From: Frigoribacterium sp. Leaf186
Lineage (GTDB): Bacteria > Actinomycetota > Actinomycetes > Actinomycetales > Microbacteriaceae
Assembly: GCF_001423905.1 (NCBI RefSeq)
Contig: NZ_LMPQ01000012.1
Span: 65,046 to 119,372, forward strand
Direction of reading: 5' to 3'
Length of the DNA: 54,327 bases
Part shown: positions 1-9,451 of the stretch, piece by piece
Layout of the letters: the number at the start of each line of letters is the position of its first letter
Numbering within the stretch: position 1 is the stretch's first letter
Made by a program: the position numbers and the translations under genes
The notes under the pieces: generated by a model
Database searches by the model: none
The model's input: only the letters and a program-made list of their open reading frames with translations
What the model was told of the DNA's origin: nothing

Positions 1-1179
1 GGCCTGCGGTCGCAGCTCGGCGTACTCGGGGCTCTCGACGATGGGCAGGTAGGCGGGGATGTGACCCGCGGCCGCCCACGAGATCGAGTCCTTGAGGATC
101 GTCGAGACCATCTTGTAGACGTCCTCGCGCTTGGTCTCGTCGACGACGCTCTGCCGCGGCAGCACGAAGGCGTGCGAGTCGGCGTAGACGGCGGGCGTGC
201 CGAACAACGTCGGGATGATGCTGCCGTCGAACGGGATGCCCGCGTTCTCGGCGCTCGGGACCTCCCACACGCCGGTGAAGAGCATGCCGCTCTCGCCGCT
301 GACGAACTGGGCGATGCCCGACTGGATGTCGCTGGCCGTGGCCATCGCGGTGCCGTCGGTCAGCTTCTGCATGAACTCGAGCGCGGTGACGGCGGCCTGT
401 TCGTCGTACTCGACCGTGCCGCCCTCACGCAGCACCATGTCGGCGCCCTGCTGCTTGTAGAACGTGTAGAACATGCGCCAGAGCTGGGCGCCGTCGTTGA
501 GGTACCCCCACGAGGCGCCGTTCTTGCCGGTCACGCGTTGCATCGCGTTCGCGACCTCGAGGAACTGCTCGGGGCTGGTGATCTCGACGAGCTTGCCGTC
601 GTCGCCGAGGGCACCGGCCTGGGCGGCGATGTCGGTGTTGTACAGCAAGATGAACGGGTGCGAGTCGAGGGCGACCGAGTAGAGGTCGTCGCCGCTGAAG
701 CCCTTCTGCCAGACGGCCTCGGCGAAGTCCTCCTCGCGGACGCCGTACGACGCGAGCTTCTCGACGTCCCACGGGTCGAGCAGGCCGCCGGGAGCGTACC
801 CGGGCACGCGCGACGCGTGCATGATCGCGACGTCGGGGGCGCGACCGCCCGCCGACGCCATGGCGAGCTTCGTGTAGTAGGGCGTGCCCCAGGCGAGCAC
901 GGTCTGCGTCGCGTGGAACTCGGGGTTCTCCTCGTTCGCCTGGTCGACCAGTGCCGACATCTTGACGCCGTCGCCGCCGCTGAGCAGGTGCCAGAACTTG
1001 AGCTGGGCGACGTCGGTGCCCGAGCCGGTGACGGCGCCGGGCGCACAGCCCGCGAGGCCCGTGGCGACGAACGCGCCGCCGACGAGGGCCGCCGAACCGA
1101 GCAGCATGCTGCGGCGACTGAGGCCGCGGGAGGGGGTGCCCGGTCGGGGTGCCGGGGTGGTGCGATGGTTCTCGGTCAT
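1..1179 (-). CDS. Extracellular sugar-binding lipoprotein of an ABC transporter (partial, C-terminus beyond window)
   Basis: The frame is open from an ATG at 1179 to the left edge (393 codons, no stop), so the C-terminus is missing. The N-terminus carries a Tat-like twin arginine (SRRSMLL, residues 21-27), a hydrophobic stretch, and a lipobox LAGC with Cys45 as the probable lipidated residue. The mature part looks like a family 1 extracellular solute-binding protein: it has the early KFWH segment and the TDG/AM and SGESGM motifs usual in carbohydrate binders. A strong Shine-Dalgarno (AAAGGAGTG) lies just upstream. It would capture a sugar outside the membrane and hand it to permeases that should lie to the left. 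The LacI gene directly upstream on the same strand is the likely regulator. The substrate cannot be read from the sequence. Confidence 0.88.
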   Translation of the reverse strand, partial: MTENHRTTPAPRPGTPSRGLSRRSMLLGSAALVGGAFVATGLAGCAPGAVTGSGTDVAQLKFWHLLSGGDGVKMSALVDQANEENPEFHATQTVLAWGTPYYTKLAMASAGGRAPDVAIMHASRVPGYAPGGLLDPWDVEKLASYGVREEDFAEAVWQKGFSGDDLYSVALDSHPFILLYNTDIAAQAGALGDDGKLVEITSPEQFLEVANAMQRVTGKNGASWGYLNDGAQLWRMFYTFYKQQGADMVLREGGTVEYDEQAAVTALEFMQKLTDGTAMATASDIQSGIAQFVSGESGMLFTGVWEVPSAENAGIPFDGSIIPTLFGTPAVYADSHAFVLPRQSVVDETKREDVYKMVSTILKDSISWAAAGHIPAYLPIVESPEYAELRPQA

Positions 1180-1220
1180 CTTCACTCCTTTGTGATGCGT
1201 GACGGGAGTGACTATTCCAT

Positions 1221-1230
1221 CGTTGTAACG
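1221..1230. promoter_or_regulatory. Candidate LacI-type operator half-palindrome upstream of the binding-protein gene
   Basis: CGTTGTAACG has 4-bp inverted arms (CGTT/AACG) around GT. It lies about 45 bp upstream of the binding-protein start in the 210-bp gap behind lacI. LacI-family operators are usually longer palindromes with a central CG, so this is a weak candidate based on position only. The rest of the gap holds a 9-mer repeat copy (1259-1267) and a short CGCCAC/GTGGCG hairpin near 1335. Confidence 0.25.
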
Positions 1231-1389
1231 GAAGCGCAAGAGGCGCGAGTCGGCGAGCCGCGCCTCCTCGGTTCCCGTCTGACGGGCTGCCGGCCGTGCC
1301 AGAGCCCCACGCCGCCACGAAATGCACACGCCGCCACCTTTTTGCGTGGCGCTGTGTTCACCTCGTGGCGTGGTGCTCTCCGCCGAGCG

Positions 1390-2424
1390 TCAGGCGCCGG
1401 CGCGGGCGCGGGTGCTGTCGCGCACGACGATCTCGTGCGGGATCAGCACGAGCTCGGCCGCACCCTGCCGGTCGGCGATGCGGGCCGCGAGCAGCTCGAG
1501 GGTGCGGTCCACGTAGAGCCGCTTGTCGAACGTGACCGTGGTCAGCGGCGGCACCGAGAAGCGGCCGTCGACGATGTCGTCGAAGCCCGCGACGGCGACG
1601 TCGTCAGGCACGCGCAGCCCTGCCGACGTGACGGCGCTGACGGCGCCGATCGCGAGCGAGTCGGTGAAGCAGAAGATCGCGTCGGGTCGGTCGCCGCGGT
1701 CGACCGCGGCGCGGACGACCGAGAAGGCGTCGGCCGACGTCCAGTCGGGGCACGAGTACTGCAGGGAGGTGTCGACGGGCAGGCCGGCCTCGGCCATGGC
1801 CAGCTCGAAGCCGCGGGTGCGGGCGCGGGCCGTGGCGGTGTCGAACTGGCCGGCCGAGTCGCCCAGCGTGGCGATGCGGCGGTGCCCGGCCGCGATCAGG
1901 TGGGCGGTCATGTCGCGCGAGGCGGCGACGCTGTCGACGCGCACCTGGTCGACGAGGGTCTGCTCGACCTCACCGATCACCACCACCGGGGGCAGGGAGT
2001 CGGTGCCCGCCGCCGTGACCGACGACGACAGCGCGCTGGCGTCGAGGGTGATCGGGTTGAGCACCAGGCCGTCGACCAGGTGCTCCTTGCCGCGTGAGAG
2101 CAGCTCGCCCTCGCGTTCGGGTCGCGACCCGGTCTGCTCGAGCTGGATCGACCAGCCTCGCTCGTGGGCGACCTCGACGAACCAGTGCGTCATCTCGGCG
2201 CTGTACGGCGTGCTCAGGTCGGGAAACGCCAGGGCGATCGACCCCGTCCGCCCGGTGCGGAGGCCGCGGGCGCTGAGGTTCGGCACGTAGTCGAGCTCGG
2301 CGAGGGCGGTCTCGACCCGGTGGCGGGTGTCGGGCCGCACGAACACGACGCCGTTGATGACGTTCGAGACGGTCTTCGGCGACACCCCGGCGAGTGCCGC
2401 CACGTCCTTCACCGTCGCGCGCAT
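1390..2424 (-). CDS. LacI-family transcriptional regulator
   Basis: 344 aa, the usual length for LacI/GalR proteins. The N-terminal helix-turn-helix and hinge are clear (VKDVAALAGVSPKTVSNVIN, residues 5-24), followed by RPDTRHRVETALAELDYVPN and a periplasmic-binding-like effector domain. It should bind an operator near the ABC sugar operon on its left and respond to a sugar or sugar phosphate. The start at 2424 is supported by a TAGCCT box at 2431-2436 (minus strand) ending 6 nt before the ATG, which suggests a leaderless transcript. It is codirectional with the downstream binding-protein gene but separated by 210 bp, so that gene probably has its own promoter. Confidence 0.93.
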   Translation of the reverse strand: MRATVKDVAALAGVSPKTVSNVINGVVFVRPDTRHRVETALAELDYVPNLSARGLRTGRTGSIALAFPDLSTPYSAEMTHWFVEVAHERGWSIQLEQTGSRPEREGELLSRGKEHLVDGLVLNPITLDASALSSSVTAAGTDSLPPVVVIGEVEQTLVDQVRVDSVAASRDMTAHLIAAGHRRIATLGDSAGQFDTATARARTRGFELAMAEAGLPVDTSLQYSCPDWTSADAFSVVRAAVDRGDRPDAIFCFTDSLAIGAVSAVTSAGLRVPDDVAVAGFDDIVDGRFSVPPLTTVTFDKRLYVDRTLELLAARIADRQGAAELVLIPHEIVVRDSTRARAGA

Positions 2425-2450
2425 GCGTTCAGGCTAGTGGGAGCCGACGC

Positions 2451-5400
2451 TCAGGCGGAGGCGAGCACCTTGACGATCCGCTGCAGCGACACGCTCTCGC
2501 TCGGTCGCAGGTCTTGCGCGAACAGGCTGAGGCGGAACTCCTCGAGCATCCAGCGGGCGCGGACGAGTGCAGGAGGCGCGGTGTCGGCGGGCGGGAACGT
2601 CCCGCCCGCGGCCTCGTACCGCTCGGTCGCCTGCTGCACCTCGCTCAGCCAGACGCGGTCGCGCCCGGGGGCCTCGAGCAGCTTGGCCGTGCGCTTCGTG
2701 ATGCCCACGAGGTACACCGGCACGCGCTGCAGCTGCTGCAGCCCGGTCTGCGACACGAAGCCCGGGCGGATCAACCGGTCGCGCTGCTGTCGCATGTCGG
2801 TCAGCGCCGCGAGCAGGGTCATCGACGTCGCGCCCTTCATGGCCTTGTCGGCGTCGCGGGCGGCCGTCAACGTGCGGGCGACGAGCGACACGGTCTGGAA
2901 CATCTGGTCCATCACGGCACCCGACACCCGGTCGCGCGTCGAGAGGAACTCCTTCTTCGTCATCACCATGCCGTCGGGCTTCACCCGGAACAGCACGTCG
3001 TCGACGACGGCCACGAGGCAGTCGGCGAACAGCGCTGCCGTGTTCTGGTACGGGCTCGTCGCGAGGATGAGCTTCTCGGCACTCGTCAGGTGCTGCTGCA
3101 CGTAGGCCACGGGCGACGGGGTCGCCAGCATGAGCAGGCGCCGGACGCCCTTCGGCGTCGCGAGGGCCTGGTCGGCCGGCGTCGCCATCAGCGTGATCGA
3201 CACCGAGTCGCCGTGGTCGACCAGCGCCGGGTACGCGCGGATCACCGTGTCGCCGTGGCGGGTGTCGACGACGGCGGGGAGCTCGTCGAAGTCCCACGAC
3301 GTGAGGCCCTCGCGCTCGATCGAGCTGGTGGGGCGAGGCGCGACGGGCGTGGCGTCGCCACCCGCGCCTCCTCGTCCCCGACCTCGACCACGGCCGCGGT
3401 CGTCACGACCGCCGCCCTGCGTGACGCGGGCGACGCTGTCGCGCGTGGCGTCGCGCAGCCGGTGCTGCAGTGCGTCGAGGTCCTTGTCGGCGCCCACGGT
3501 GCGGCCGCGTTCGTCGACGACGGCGTACGTGACCCGGAGGTGGGCGGGCACGCGGTGCAGGTCGAAGTCGTCGGTCGTGACGGGAGCGTAGGTGAGCTTC
3601 TTGATCGCCGCGGCCACGGTCGCCGTGAACGGCTCGGCGGCGTCGGCGGGCGGGGCGTCGGGCAGCTCGTCGGTGATCTTCGACGCCCAGTCGGCGGCGG
3701 GAACGACGTTCTTGCGGATCTGCTTCGGCAGCGACTTGATCAGTGACGTGACCAGCTCGTCACGCAGCCCCGGCACCTGCCAGTCGAAGCCGACCGGACG
3801 GAGGCGCGGCAACAGCGGCAGCGGGACGATCACGGTCACGCCGTCGTCGTCGGCTCCCGGCTCGAACTTGTACCGCAGGGTCAGCGTCTGGTCGCCCTGC
3901 TGCCACGTGCTCGGGAACCCCTGTTCGTCGACGTCGGGTTCGTCGTCGCCGAGCAGGTCGGCTGCGGTCATGGTGAGCAGGTCGGGGGTGTCGACCTTCG
4001 CCTTGCGCCACCAGCCCTCGAAGTCGCGCATGCTGGCGACGTCGGCCGGGATGCGGCGCTGGAAGAACTCGAACGCGGCGTCGCCGTCGACCAGGATGTC
4101 GCGGCGGCGCGTCCTCTCCTCGACCTCGGTCAGCTCGCGGATCAGCTTCCGGTTCTTCTCCTCGAAGGCCTGACGCCCCTCCCAGTCGCCCTCGACGAGC
4201 GCGTGCCGGATGAACAGTTCGCGGGCGTAGGCGGGGTCGATCCGCGAGAACTGGATGCGTCGACGCTCGACGATCGGCACCCCGTAGAGCGTGACGCGCT
4301 CGTAGGCGACGACGGCGCCCTGCTTCTTCTCCCAGTGCGGTTCGCCGTAGCTGCGCTTGACGAGGTCGGGCGCGAGCGGCTCGGCCCAGGCCGGGTCGAT
4401 CGACCCGGCGACGCGGGCGAAGAGCCGGCTCGTCTCGACCAGCTCGGCGGTCATCACGGCCGCCGGCGGTTTCTTGGCGAGGCTGCTGCCCGGGAAGATC
4501 AGGAACCTCGTCTGGCGGGCGCCGACGAAGTCCTTCTTCTGCGGGTCGAAGAGGCCGATCTGGCTGAGCAGGCCGGCCAGCAGGCTGCGGTGCACGCCGT
4601 CGGGGTTCGCGCTGCGCTCGCCGATGTGCAGGCCGAGGGGGCGGGCCGCCCGGCTGAGCTGTCGGTAGACGTCCTGCCACTCGCGGATGCGCAGGTAGTT
4701 CAAGAACTCGTCGCGGCAGAGACGCTTGAAGGCGTTGCCGCTGAGCTCTCGCTGCTTGTCCTCGAGGTACTCGAACAGGTTGAGCAGGGTGAGGAAGTCG
4801 CCCTTGGGGTCGCGGAAGCGCGAGTGCTTCTCGTCGGCCTGCGCGCGTCGCTCGAGCGGGCGCTCGCGAGGGTCTTGGATGCTCAGGGCAGAGACGATGG
4901 CGAGCACCTCGCGCGTCGTGCCCTGCGTCTTCGACTCGACCACCATGCGGGCCAGGCGGGGGTCGATCGGCAGGCGGGTGAGCTGCTTGCCGATGCGGGT
5001 GATCTGGCCGCCCTGCGTCACGGCGCCGAGTTCACGCAGCAGGTCGAGGCCGTCCTTGATTCCGCGCGAGTCGGGCGGCTGCAGGAAGGGGAAGGCCGCG
5101 ATGTCGCCGAGGTTCAGCGAGATCATCTGCAGGATGACCGCGGCGAGGTTGGTCCGCAGGATCTCGGGCTCGGTGAACTCGGGGCGCTTGTCGAAGTCGG
5201 TCTCGCTGTAGAGGCGGATCGCGATGCCGCTGCTCGTGCGGCCCGAGCGCCCGGACCGCTGGTTGGCGCTCGCCTGCGAGATGGCCTCGATCGGCAGGCG
5301 CTGCACCTTGGCCCGGGTCGAGTAGCGGCTGATGCGCGCGGTGCCGGCGTCGATCACGTACTTGATGCCGGGCACGGTGAGGCTCGTCTCGGCGACGTTC

Positions 5401-6344
5401 GTGGCCAGGACGATGCGGCGTCGGGTGCCCGCGGTCGTGCTGGGCTGGAAGACCCGGTGCTGGTCGGCGGCGCTCAGCCGGCCGTAGAGAGGCAGCACCT
5501 CGGTGTGCGGCAGGTTGCGCCCCCGGATGCTCTCTTCGGCGTCACGGATCTCGTTCTCGCCGCTGAGGAAGACCAGGACGTCGCCGCTCGACTCGCGGGC
5601 GAGTTCGTCCAGTGCCTCGTTGATGCCTTGCAGGTAGTCCTTGTCGTCGGCGCGCTGCCTGCGGTCGCCGGCCCGCGCCTCCTGGCGGTCGCCGGCCCGG
5701 CCCGAGGGGCGGTCGTCGTCGTCGAGGTCGCCGTCGTCGTCGCTCGTGGTGTCGTCGGCGACGAGCGGCCGGTAGCGGACCTCGACCGGGTAGGTGCGAC
5801 CCGACACCTCGACGATGGGGGCGTCGCCGAAGTGCTTCGAGAACGACTCGGGGTCGATCGTGGCGCTCGTGATGATCAGCTTGAGGTCGGGGCGGCGGGG
5901 CAGCAGCTGCTTCAGGTAGCCGAGCAGGAAGTCGATGGTGAGGCTGCGCTCGTGGGCCTCGTCGATGATGATCGTGTCGTAGCGCTCGAGCTCGCGGTCG
6001 AAGTGGATCTCGTTCAGCAGGATGCCGTCGGTCATCAGCTTGATCTGCGTGTCGGCGCCGACCTTGTCGGTGAACCGCACCTGGTAGCCGACCACGCCGC
6101 CGACCTCGTCGCCGAGCTCTTCGGCGATGCGCTCGCTGATGGTGCGCGCGGCGATGCGGCGGGGCTGCGTGTGGCCGATCTTGGTGCGACCGAGCTCGAG
6201 GCAGATCTTCGGCAGCTGCGTCGTCTTGCCCGAGCCGGTGGCGCCCGCGACGATGACGACCTGGTTGTCACGGATCGCCGCGGCGATGTCGTCGCGCCTC
6301 TGGCTGACCGGCAGCTCGGCGGGATACGTGATGGTGGGGATCAT
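2451..6344 (-). CDS. hrpA: ATP-dependent RNA helicase HrpA
   Basis: 1297 aa, the normal size of HrpA-type DEAH-box helicases. Walker A is GATGSGKTT (34-42), the DEAH box is at 128-131, SAT at 160-162 and motif VI QRSGRSGR at 362-369. The helicase-associated and OB-fold domains follow, then the long DUF3418 C-terminal part typical of HrpA. Two low-complexity insertions stand out: an Asp-rich stretch followed by an Arg-rich one at 197-236, between the two RecA lobes, and an Arg-Gly-rich linker near 972-1000, before the DUF3418 part. Each encoding segment contains a copy of the dispersed 9-mer (5674-5682, 3363-3371). HrpA family members rescue stalled ribosomes or remodel RNA. A TACGAT box (6354-6359) 9 nt before the ATG is the probable -10. 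Confidence 0.95.
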   Translation of the reverse strand: MIPTITYPAELPVSQRRDDIAAAIRDNQVVIVAGATGSGKTTQLPKICLELGRTKIGHTQPRRIAARTISERIAEELGDEVGGVVGYQVRFTDKVGADTQIKLMTDGILLNEIHFDRELERYDTIIIDEAHERSLTIDFLLGYLKQLLPRRPDLKLIITSATIDPESFSKHFGDAPIVEVSGRTYPVEVRYRPLVADDTTSDDDGDLDDDDRPSGRAGDRQEARAGDRRQRADDKDYLQGINEALDELARESSGDVLVFLSGENEIRDAEESIRGRNLPHTEVLPLYGRLSAADQHRVFQPSTTAGTRRRIVLATNVAETSLTVPGIKYVIDAGTARISRYSTRAKVQRLPIEAISQASANQRSGRSGRTSSGIAIRLYSETDFDKRPEFTEPEILRTNLAAVILQMISLNLGDIAAFPFLQPPDSRGIKDGLDLLRELGAVTQGGQITRIGKQLTRLPIDPRLARMVVESKTQGTTREVLAIVSALSIQDPRERPLERRAQADEKHSRFRDPKGDFLTLLNLFEYLEDKQRELSGNAFKRLCRDEFLNYLRIREWQDVYRQLSRAARPLGLHIGERSANPDGVHRSLLAGLLSQIGLFDPQKKDFVGARQTRFLIFPGSSLAKKPPAAVMTAELVETSRLFARVAGSIDPAWAEPLAPDLVKRSYGEPHWEKKQGAVVAYERVTLYGVPIVERRRIQFSRIDPAYARELFIRHALVEGDWEGRQAFEEKNRKLIRELTEVEERTRRRDILVDGDAAFEFFQRRIPADVASMRDFEGWWRKAKVDTPDLLTMTAADLLGDDEPDVDEQGFPSTWQQGDQTLTLRYKFEPGADDDGVTVIVPLPLLPRLRPVGFDWQVPGLRDELVTSLIKSLPKQIRKNVVPAADWASKITDELPDAPPADAAEPFTATVAAAIKKLTYAPVTTDDFDLHRVPAHLRVTYAVVDERGRTVGADKDLDALQHRLRDATRDSVARVTQGGGRDDRGRGRGRGRGGAGGDATPVAPRPTSSIEREGLTSWDFDELPAVVDTRHGDTVIRAYPALVDHGDSVSITLMATPADQALATPKGVRRLLMLATPSPVAYVQQHLTSAEKLILATSPYQNTAALFADCLVAVVDDVLFRVKPDGMVMTKKEFLSTRDRVSGAVMDQMFQTVSLVARTLTAARDADKAMKGATSMTLLAALTDMRQQRDRLIRPGFVSQTGLQQLQRVPVYLVGITKRTAKLLEAPGRDRVWLSEVQQATERYEAAGGTFPPADTAPPALVRARWMLEEFRLSLFAQDLRPSESVSLQRIVKVLASA

Positions 6345-6397
6345 GAGCCCTCCATCGTAAGCCGCCCGGGCTGGGCGGGTCGTCGGGTGGTCCGTCG

Positions 6398-6403
6398 TAG
6401 GAT
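6398..6403 (+). promoter_or_regulatory. Probable -10 box of the acyl-CoA ligase gene
   Basis: TAGGAT (TANNNT) lies 39 bp upstream of the ATG at 6443. The hrpA -10 box (6354-6359, minus strand) is divergent, so the 98-bp gap holds two back-to-back promoters. A GGAGAAG ribosome-binding site precedes the start. No clear -35 is visible. Confidence 0.4.
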
Positions 6404-6442
6404 CACGACAGACTGCTCGTCAACGGAGACGGAGAAGACACG

Positions 6443-8137
6443 ATGCCATCTGCACCCAGCCCCCGAGGTCACGCCACCGCGTCGGTCGCGGCCATCCTCG
6501 CCGAGTCGGCCGCCCGCCACCCCGACGACGTCGCCGTGATCGTCGGGCCCACCTCGACCACCTACGCCGAGCTCTGGCAGCAGACGCTGGCCTACGCCGG
6601 CGCCCTCCGGGCCCGCGGCGTCGGCCCCGGCGACCGGGTCGCCATGCTCGTCCCGAACGTCGCCGACTTCCCCCGGGTGTACTACGCCACGCTCGCCCTC
6701 GGCGCGGTCGCCGTGCCGGTGCACGCGCTGCTCAAGCGCCACGAGATCGAGTACGTGCTGAACGACAGCGGCTCCCGGCTTCTCGTCTGCGCCGCCCCCC
6801 TGCTCGGCGAAGGAGGCGCGGGAGCCCAGCTGGCCGGGGTCGACGTGCTGACCGTGCTCGCGCCTCCTGCCGGCGACTCCGCGACGACCGGCGCCCCCGC
6901 CGCGACGGGCGGCTCCGCGACGACCGGCGATTCCGCGGCGACGGCGCCCGACCGCCTCGAAGACCTGGCCGCCGCCGCCGAACCGCTCGACACCTACGTG
7001 CCGCGCGATCCGTTCGACACGGCGACGATCCTCTACACGAGCGGCACGACCGGGCAGCCGAAGGGCGCAGAGGGCTCGCACCTGGCGTTGATCGAACAGG
7101 TCAACACCAACCTGATGACGACCTTCGACATGCACCGGGGCGACGTGCTGCTCGGGGCACTGCCGCTGTTCCACACCTTCGGGCAGACCTGCACGATGAA
7201 CACCGGGTTCCGGGTCGGCGCGACCATCGTCATGCTGCCGAAGTTCGACGGCGACGCCGCGCTGGCCGCCATGGTCGAGCACCGCTGCGAGGTCTTCATG
7301 GGCGTGCCCACCATGTACATGGCGCTCATCGCGGCCGCCGGGCGCAGCGAGGCGCGCCCGCCGCTGCGCTACGCCGTCTCGGGCGGCGCGTCGTTGCCGC
7401 TCGCCGTGCTCGAGAAGTTCCAGCAGGTCTTCGACGCCCCCATCCACGAGGGCTACGGGTTGACCGAGACCTCGCCCGTCGCGACCTTCAACCACGTCGG
7501 GGTGCCGCCTCGGCCCGGCACGATCGGCACGCCGATCTGGGGAGTCGACGTCGAGGTCGCCGACCAGCACGTCGAGGACTCGATCGTCCTGCTGCCGCAC
7601 GGCGAGATCGGCGAGCTCGTGATCCGCGGGCACAACCTGATGAACGGCTACCTCGACCGCCCGGACGACACGGCGAAGGCGATCGTCGACGGCTGGTTCC
7701 GCACCGGCGACCTCGGCACGAAGGACGACGACGGTTACCTCACCATCGTCGACCGGACGAAGGACATGATCATCCGCAACGGCTACAACGTGTACCCGCG
7801 TCAGGTCGAAGAGGTGCTCGCCCAGCACCCCGACGTCGCGATGGCCGCCGTCTTCGGCGTGCCCCACGAGCTGCACGGGCAAGAGATCGAGGCCGCGGTG
7901 GTGCTGCACGAGGGGGCAGGGGTCACCCCCGACGAACTCGTCTCGTTCGTCGCCGACGAGATCGCGGCCTACAAGTTCCCGCGCGTCGTGCACGTGCTCG
8001 ACGCCCTGCCGCTGGGGCCCAGCGGCAAGGTGCTGAAACGCGAGCTCGTCGACCGGTTCTCGGGCGACCGGGCCGAGGCGGATCGGGCTGACGCGCAGCG
8101 GGTCGAGGTCGAGACCGGAGGCGCTCCCCGGGCCTGA
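6443..8137 (+). CDS. AMP-binding fatty-acid-type acyl-CoA ligase
   Basis: 564 aa member of the ANL adenylating superfamily. It shows the phosphate-binding loop ILYTSGTTGQPKG (197-208), the GYGLTETSP motif (338-345), the RTGDLGTKDDDGYL and DRTKDMII hinge region, and the C-terminal catalytic lysine context PSGKVLKREL (about residue 530). It should activate a carboxylic acid, probably a medium- or long-chain fatty acid, to an acyl-AMP and then an acyl-CoA. An Ala/Thr/Ser/Gly-rich insertion (142-169, DSATTG repeats) interrupts the N-terminal domain and is encoded by a GC-rich minisatellite flanked by inverted copies of the 9-mer repeat (6812-6820 and 6859-6867). The acid specificity is unknown, so no symbol is given. 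Confidence 0.9.
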   Translation: MPSAPSPRGHATASVAAILAESAARHPDDVAVIVGPTSTTYAELWQQTLAYAGALRARGVGPGDRVAMLVPNVADFPRVYYATLALGAVAVPVHALLKRHEIEYVLNDSGSRLLVCAAPLLGEGGAGAQLAGVDVLTVLAPPAGDSATTGAPAATGGSATTGDSAATAPDRLEDLAAAAEPLDTYVPRDPFDTATILYTSGTTGQPKGAEGSHLALIEQVNTNLMTTFDMHRGDVLLGALPLFHTFGQTCTMNTGFRVGATIVMLPKFDGDAALAAMVEHRCEVFMGVPTMYMALIAAAGRSEARPPLRYAVSGGASLPLAVLEKFQQVFDAPIHEGYGLTETSPVATFNHVGVPPRPGTIGTPIWGVDVEVADQHVEDSIVLLPHGEIGELVIRGHNLMNGYLDRPDDTAKAIVDGWFRTGDLGTKDDDGYLTIVDRTKDMIIRNGYNVYPRQVEEVLAQHPDVAMAAVFGVPHELHGQEIEAAVVLHEGAGVTPDELVSFVADEIAAYKFPRVVHVLDALPLGPSGKVLKRELVDRFSGDRAEADRADAQRVEVETGGAPRA

Positions 8138-8176
8138 ACCGGCGGTCCCCGGCGGCGGCGACCCTCGTTCCGGGGG

Positions 8177-8191
8177 GCCCCGCAATGGGGC
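8177..8191 (+). terminator. Possible weak terminator hairpin after the acyl-CoA ligase
   Basis: GCCCC/GGGGC arms of 5 bp surround a GCAAT loop, 40 bp after the ligase stop. There is no T-tract, as is common in high-GC actinobacteria. The 119-bp gap also holds TAGCCT (8215-8220), a possible -10 for the next gene. Confidence 0.3.
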
Positions 8192-8256
8192 TGCCCGGGC
8201 GGAAGACGGCGTTCTAGCCTCACAGCAGAACCCAAGCCCGACCGGACAGGACCCCC

Positions 8257-9426
8257 GTGAAACTCTCCCTCACCCGTGCCCTCGGCGCGACCGCCGTCGC
8301 CGGCTGCCTCGTCGCCCTCGGCCTCGCCGGTGCCTCGGTGGCCGCCGCCGAACCCGCGACGGACGCCCCCAGCACGCAGGCCCCCACCACCGTCTCCGAG
8401 GCCGACGCCGGGCCGTTCTCGTACGCGGCCGCGACCCAGGCCGGCGGCCCGACCTTCGACCGCTACCAGGGTGCCGACCGCTTCGCGACGGCGGCCGACA
8501 TCGCCGGTCGTGCCTACCCGGACGGGGCCGGCACCGTCGTCGTCGCCAACGGCCTGGTCTTCCCGGACGCCCTCAGCGCCGCTCCCGCCGCCGCCCTGAT
8601 CAAGGCCCCGCTCCTGCTGACGGCGCCCGGATCGCTGCCGTCGTCGGTGGCCGACCGCCTCGTCGCGCTCAAGCCGCGGAACGTCGTCGTGGTCGGCGGC
8701 GTCAACGCCGTGTCGCCCGCGGTCGCCACGCAGATCGCCCGCATCACGGGGGCGACGGTCGAGCGCATCTCGGGTGACGACCGCTACGCGACGTCGCGGG
8801 CGATCGCCGACGCGTTCTTCGCCGAGACGGGCGTCTACCGCGCCTTCGTCGCCACGGGCGCGAACTTCCCCGACGCGCTCAGCGCGAGCGCGGCCGCCGG
8901 CGTCGGCAGCACCGACACCACCGGCGCACCCGACGCGGTCGTGCTCGTCCCCGGCCAGGCCTCCGGAGTCGACGAGGCCACCTCGACGCTGCTCGACTCC
9001 CTCGGCGTCGAGTCCGTCGCCGTGGTCGGTGGTACCGCCAGTGTGAACGACGAGGTCATCGCCGACCTCGACGCGCAGTTCCCCGGCGGGGTCGCGGTCC
9101 TGGCCGGTGAAGATCGGTACGAGACGTCGGCGAACTCGGCGTTCTTCGCCTTCAGCGACGCCACGGGGGAGTCCATCCGCACCGACGACTCGGGCACCGT
9201 GTACCTGGCGTCCGGCCAGAACTTCCCCGACGCCCTGGCCATCGCGGCCGTCGCCGGCGCCGAGAAATCGGCCGTCCTGCTCACGCCGCCCGGCTGCACG
9301 AACTACCTCGGCGCCTACCTGATCGCGGGCCTGGAGGCCGACCGCGTCGTCACCATCGGCGGACCGAACGCCGTCTCCGACGCCGCGGCACAGCTCGACT
9401 ACTGCCCCGAGCCCGCGGCCGGCTGA
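8257..9426 (+). CDS. Secreted cell-wall-binding repeat (CWB2) protein
   Basis: 389 aa. An N-terminal Sec signal peptide (about 1-32, ending ASVAAAEPA) is followed by a short Thr/Pro linker and three CWB2 repeats (PF04122). These start near residues 69, 169 and 284, each with the hallmark GxDRYxTS/A opening (YQGADRFATA, ISGDDRYATS, LAGEDRYETS) and a later VVVVGG or VVTIGGPNAVS strand. CWB2 modules anchor proteins to cell-wall polymers in Gram-positive bacteria. No catalytic domain is fused, so the function beyond wall association is unknown. The start is a GTG at 8257, preceded by CAGGA; TAGCCT at 8215-8220 may be the -10. It is transcribed alone. Confidence 0.88.
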   Translation: MKLSLTRALGATAVAGCLVALGLAGASVAAAEPATDAPSTQAPTTVSEADAGPFSYAAATQAGGPTFDRYQGADRFATAADIAGRAYPDGAGTVVVANGLVFPDALSAAPAAALIKAPLLLTAPGSLPSSVADRLVALKPRNVVVVGGVNAVSPAVATQIARITGATVERISGDDRYATSRAIADAFFAETGVYRAFVATGANFPDALSASAAAGVGSTDTTGAPDAVVLVPGQASGVDEATSTLLDSLGVESVAVVGGTASVNDEVIADLDAQFPGGVAVLAGEDRYETSANSAFFAFSDATGESIRTDDSGTVYLASGQNFPDALAIAAVAGAEKSAVLLTPPGCTNYLGAYLIAGLEADRVVTIGGPNAVSDAAAQLDYCPEPAAG

Positions 9427-9451
9427 TCCGCCGGCTCGCTACCATCGCACG

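Noticed and set aside
4203-6539. 778-codon plus-strand open frame opposite hrpA
   Set aside because: Its translation is Val/Gly/Asp/Arg-rich with no domain, and it is the mirror of a well-supported HrpA gene. Long antisense frames are expected at this GC content.
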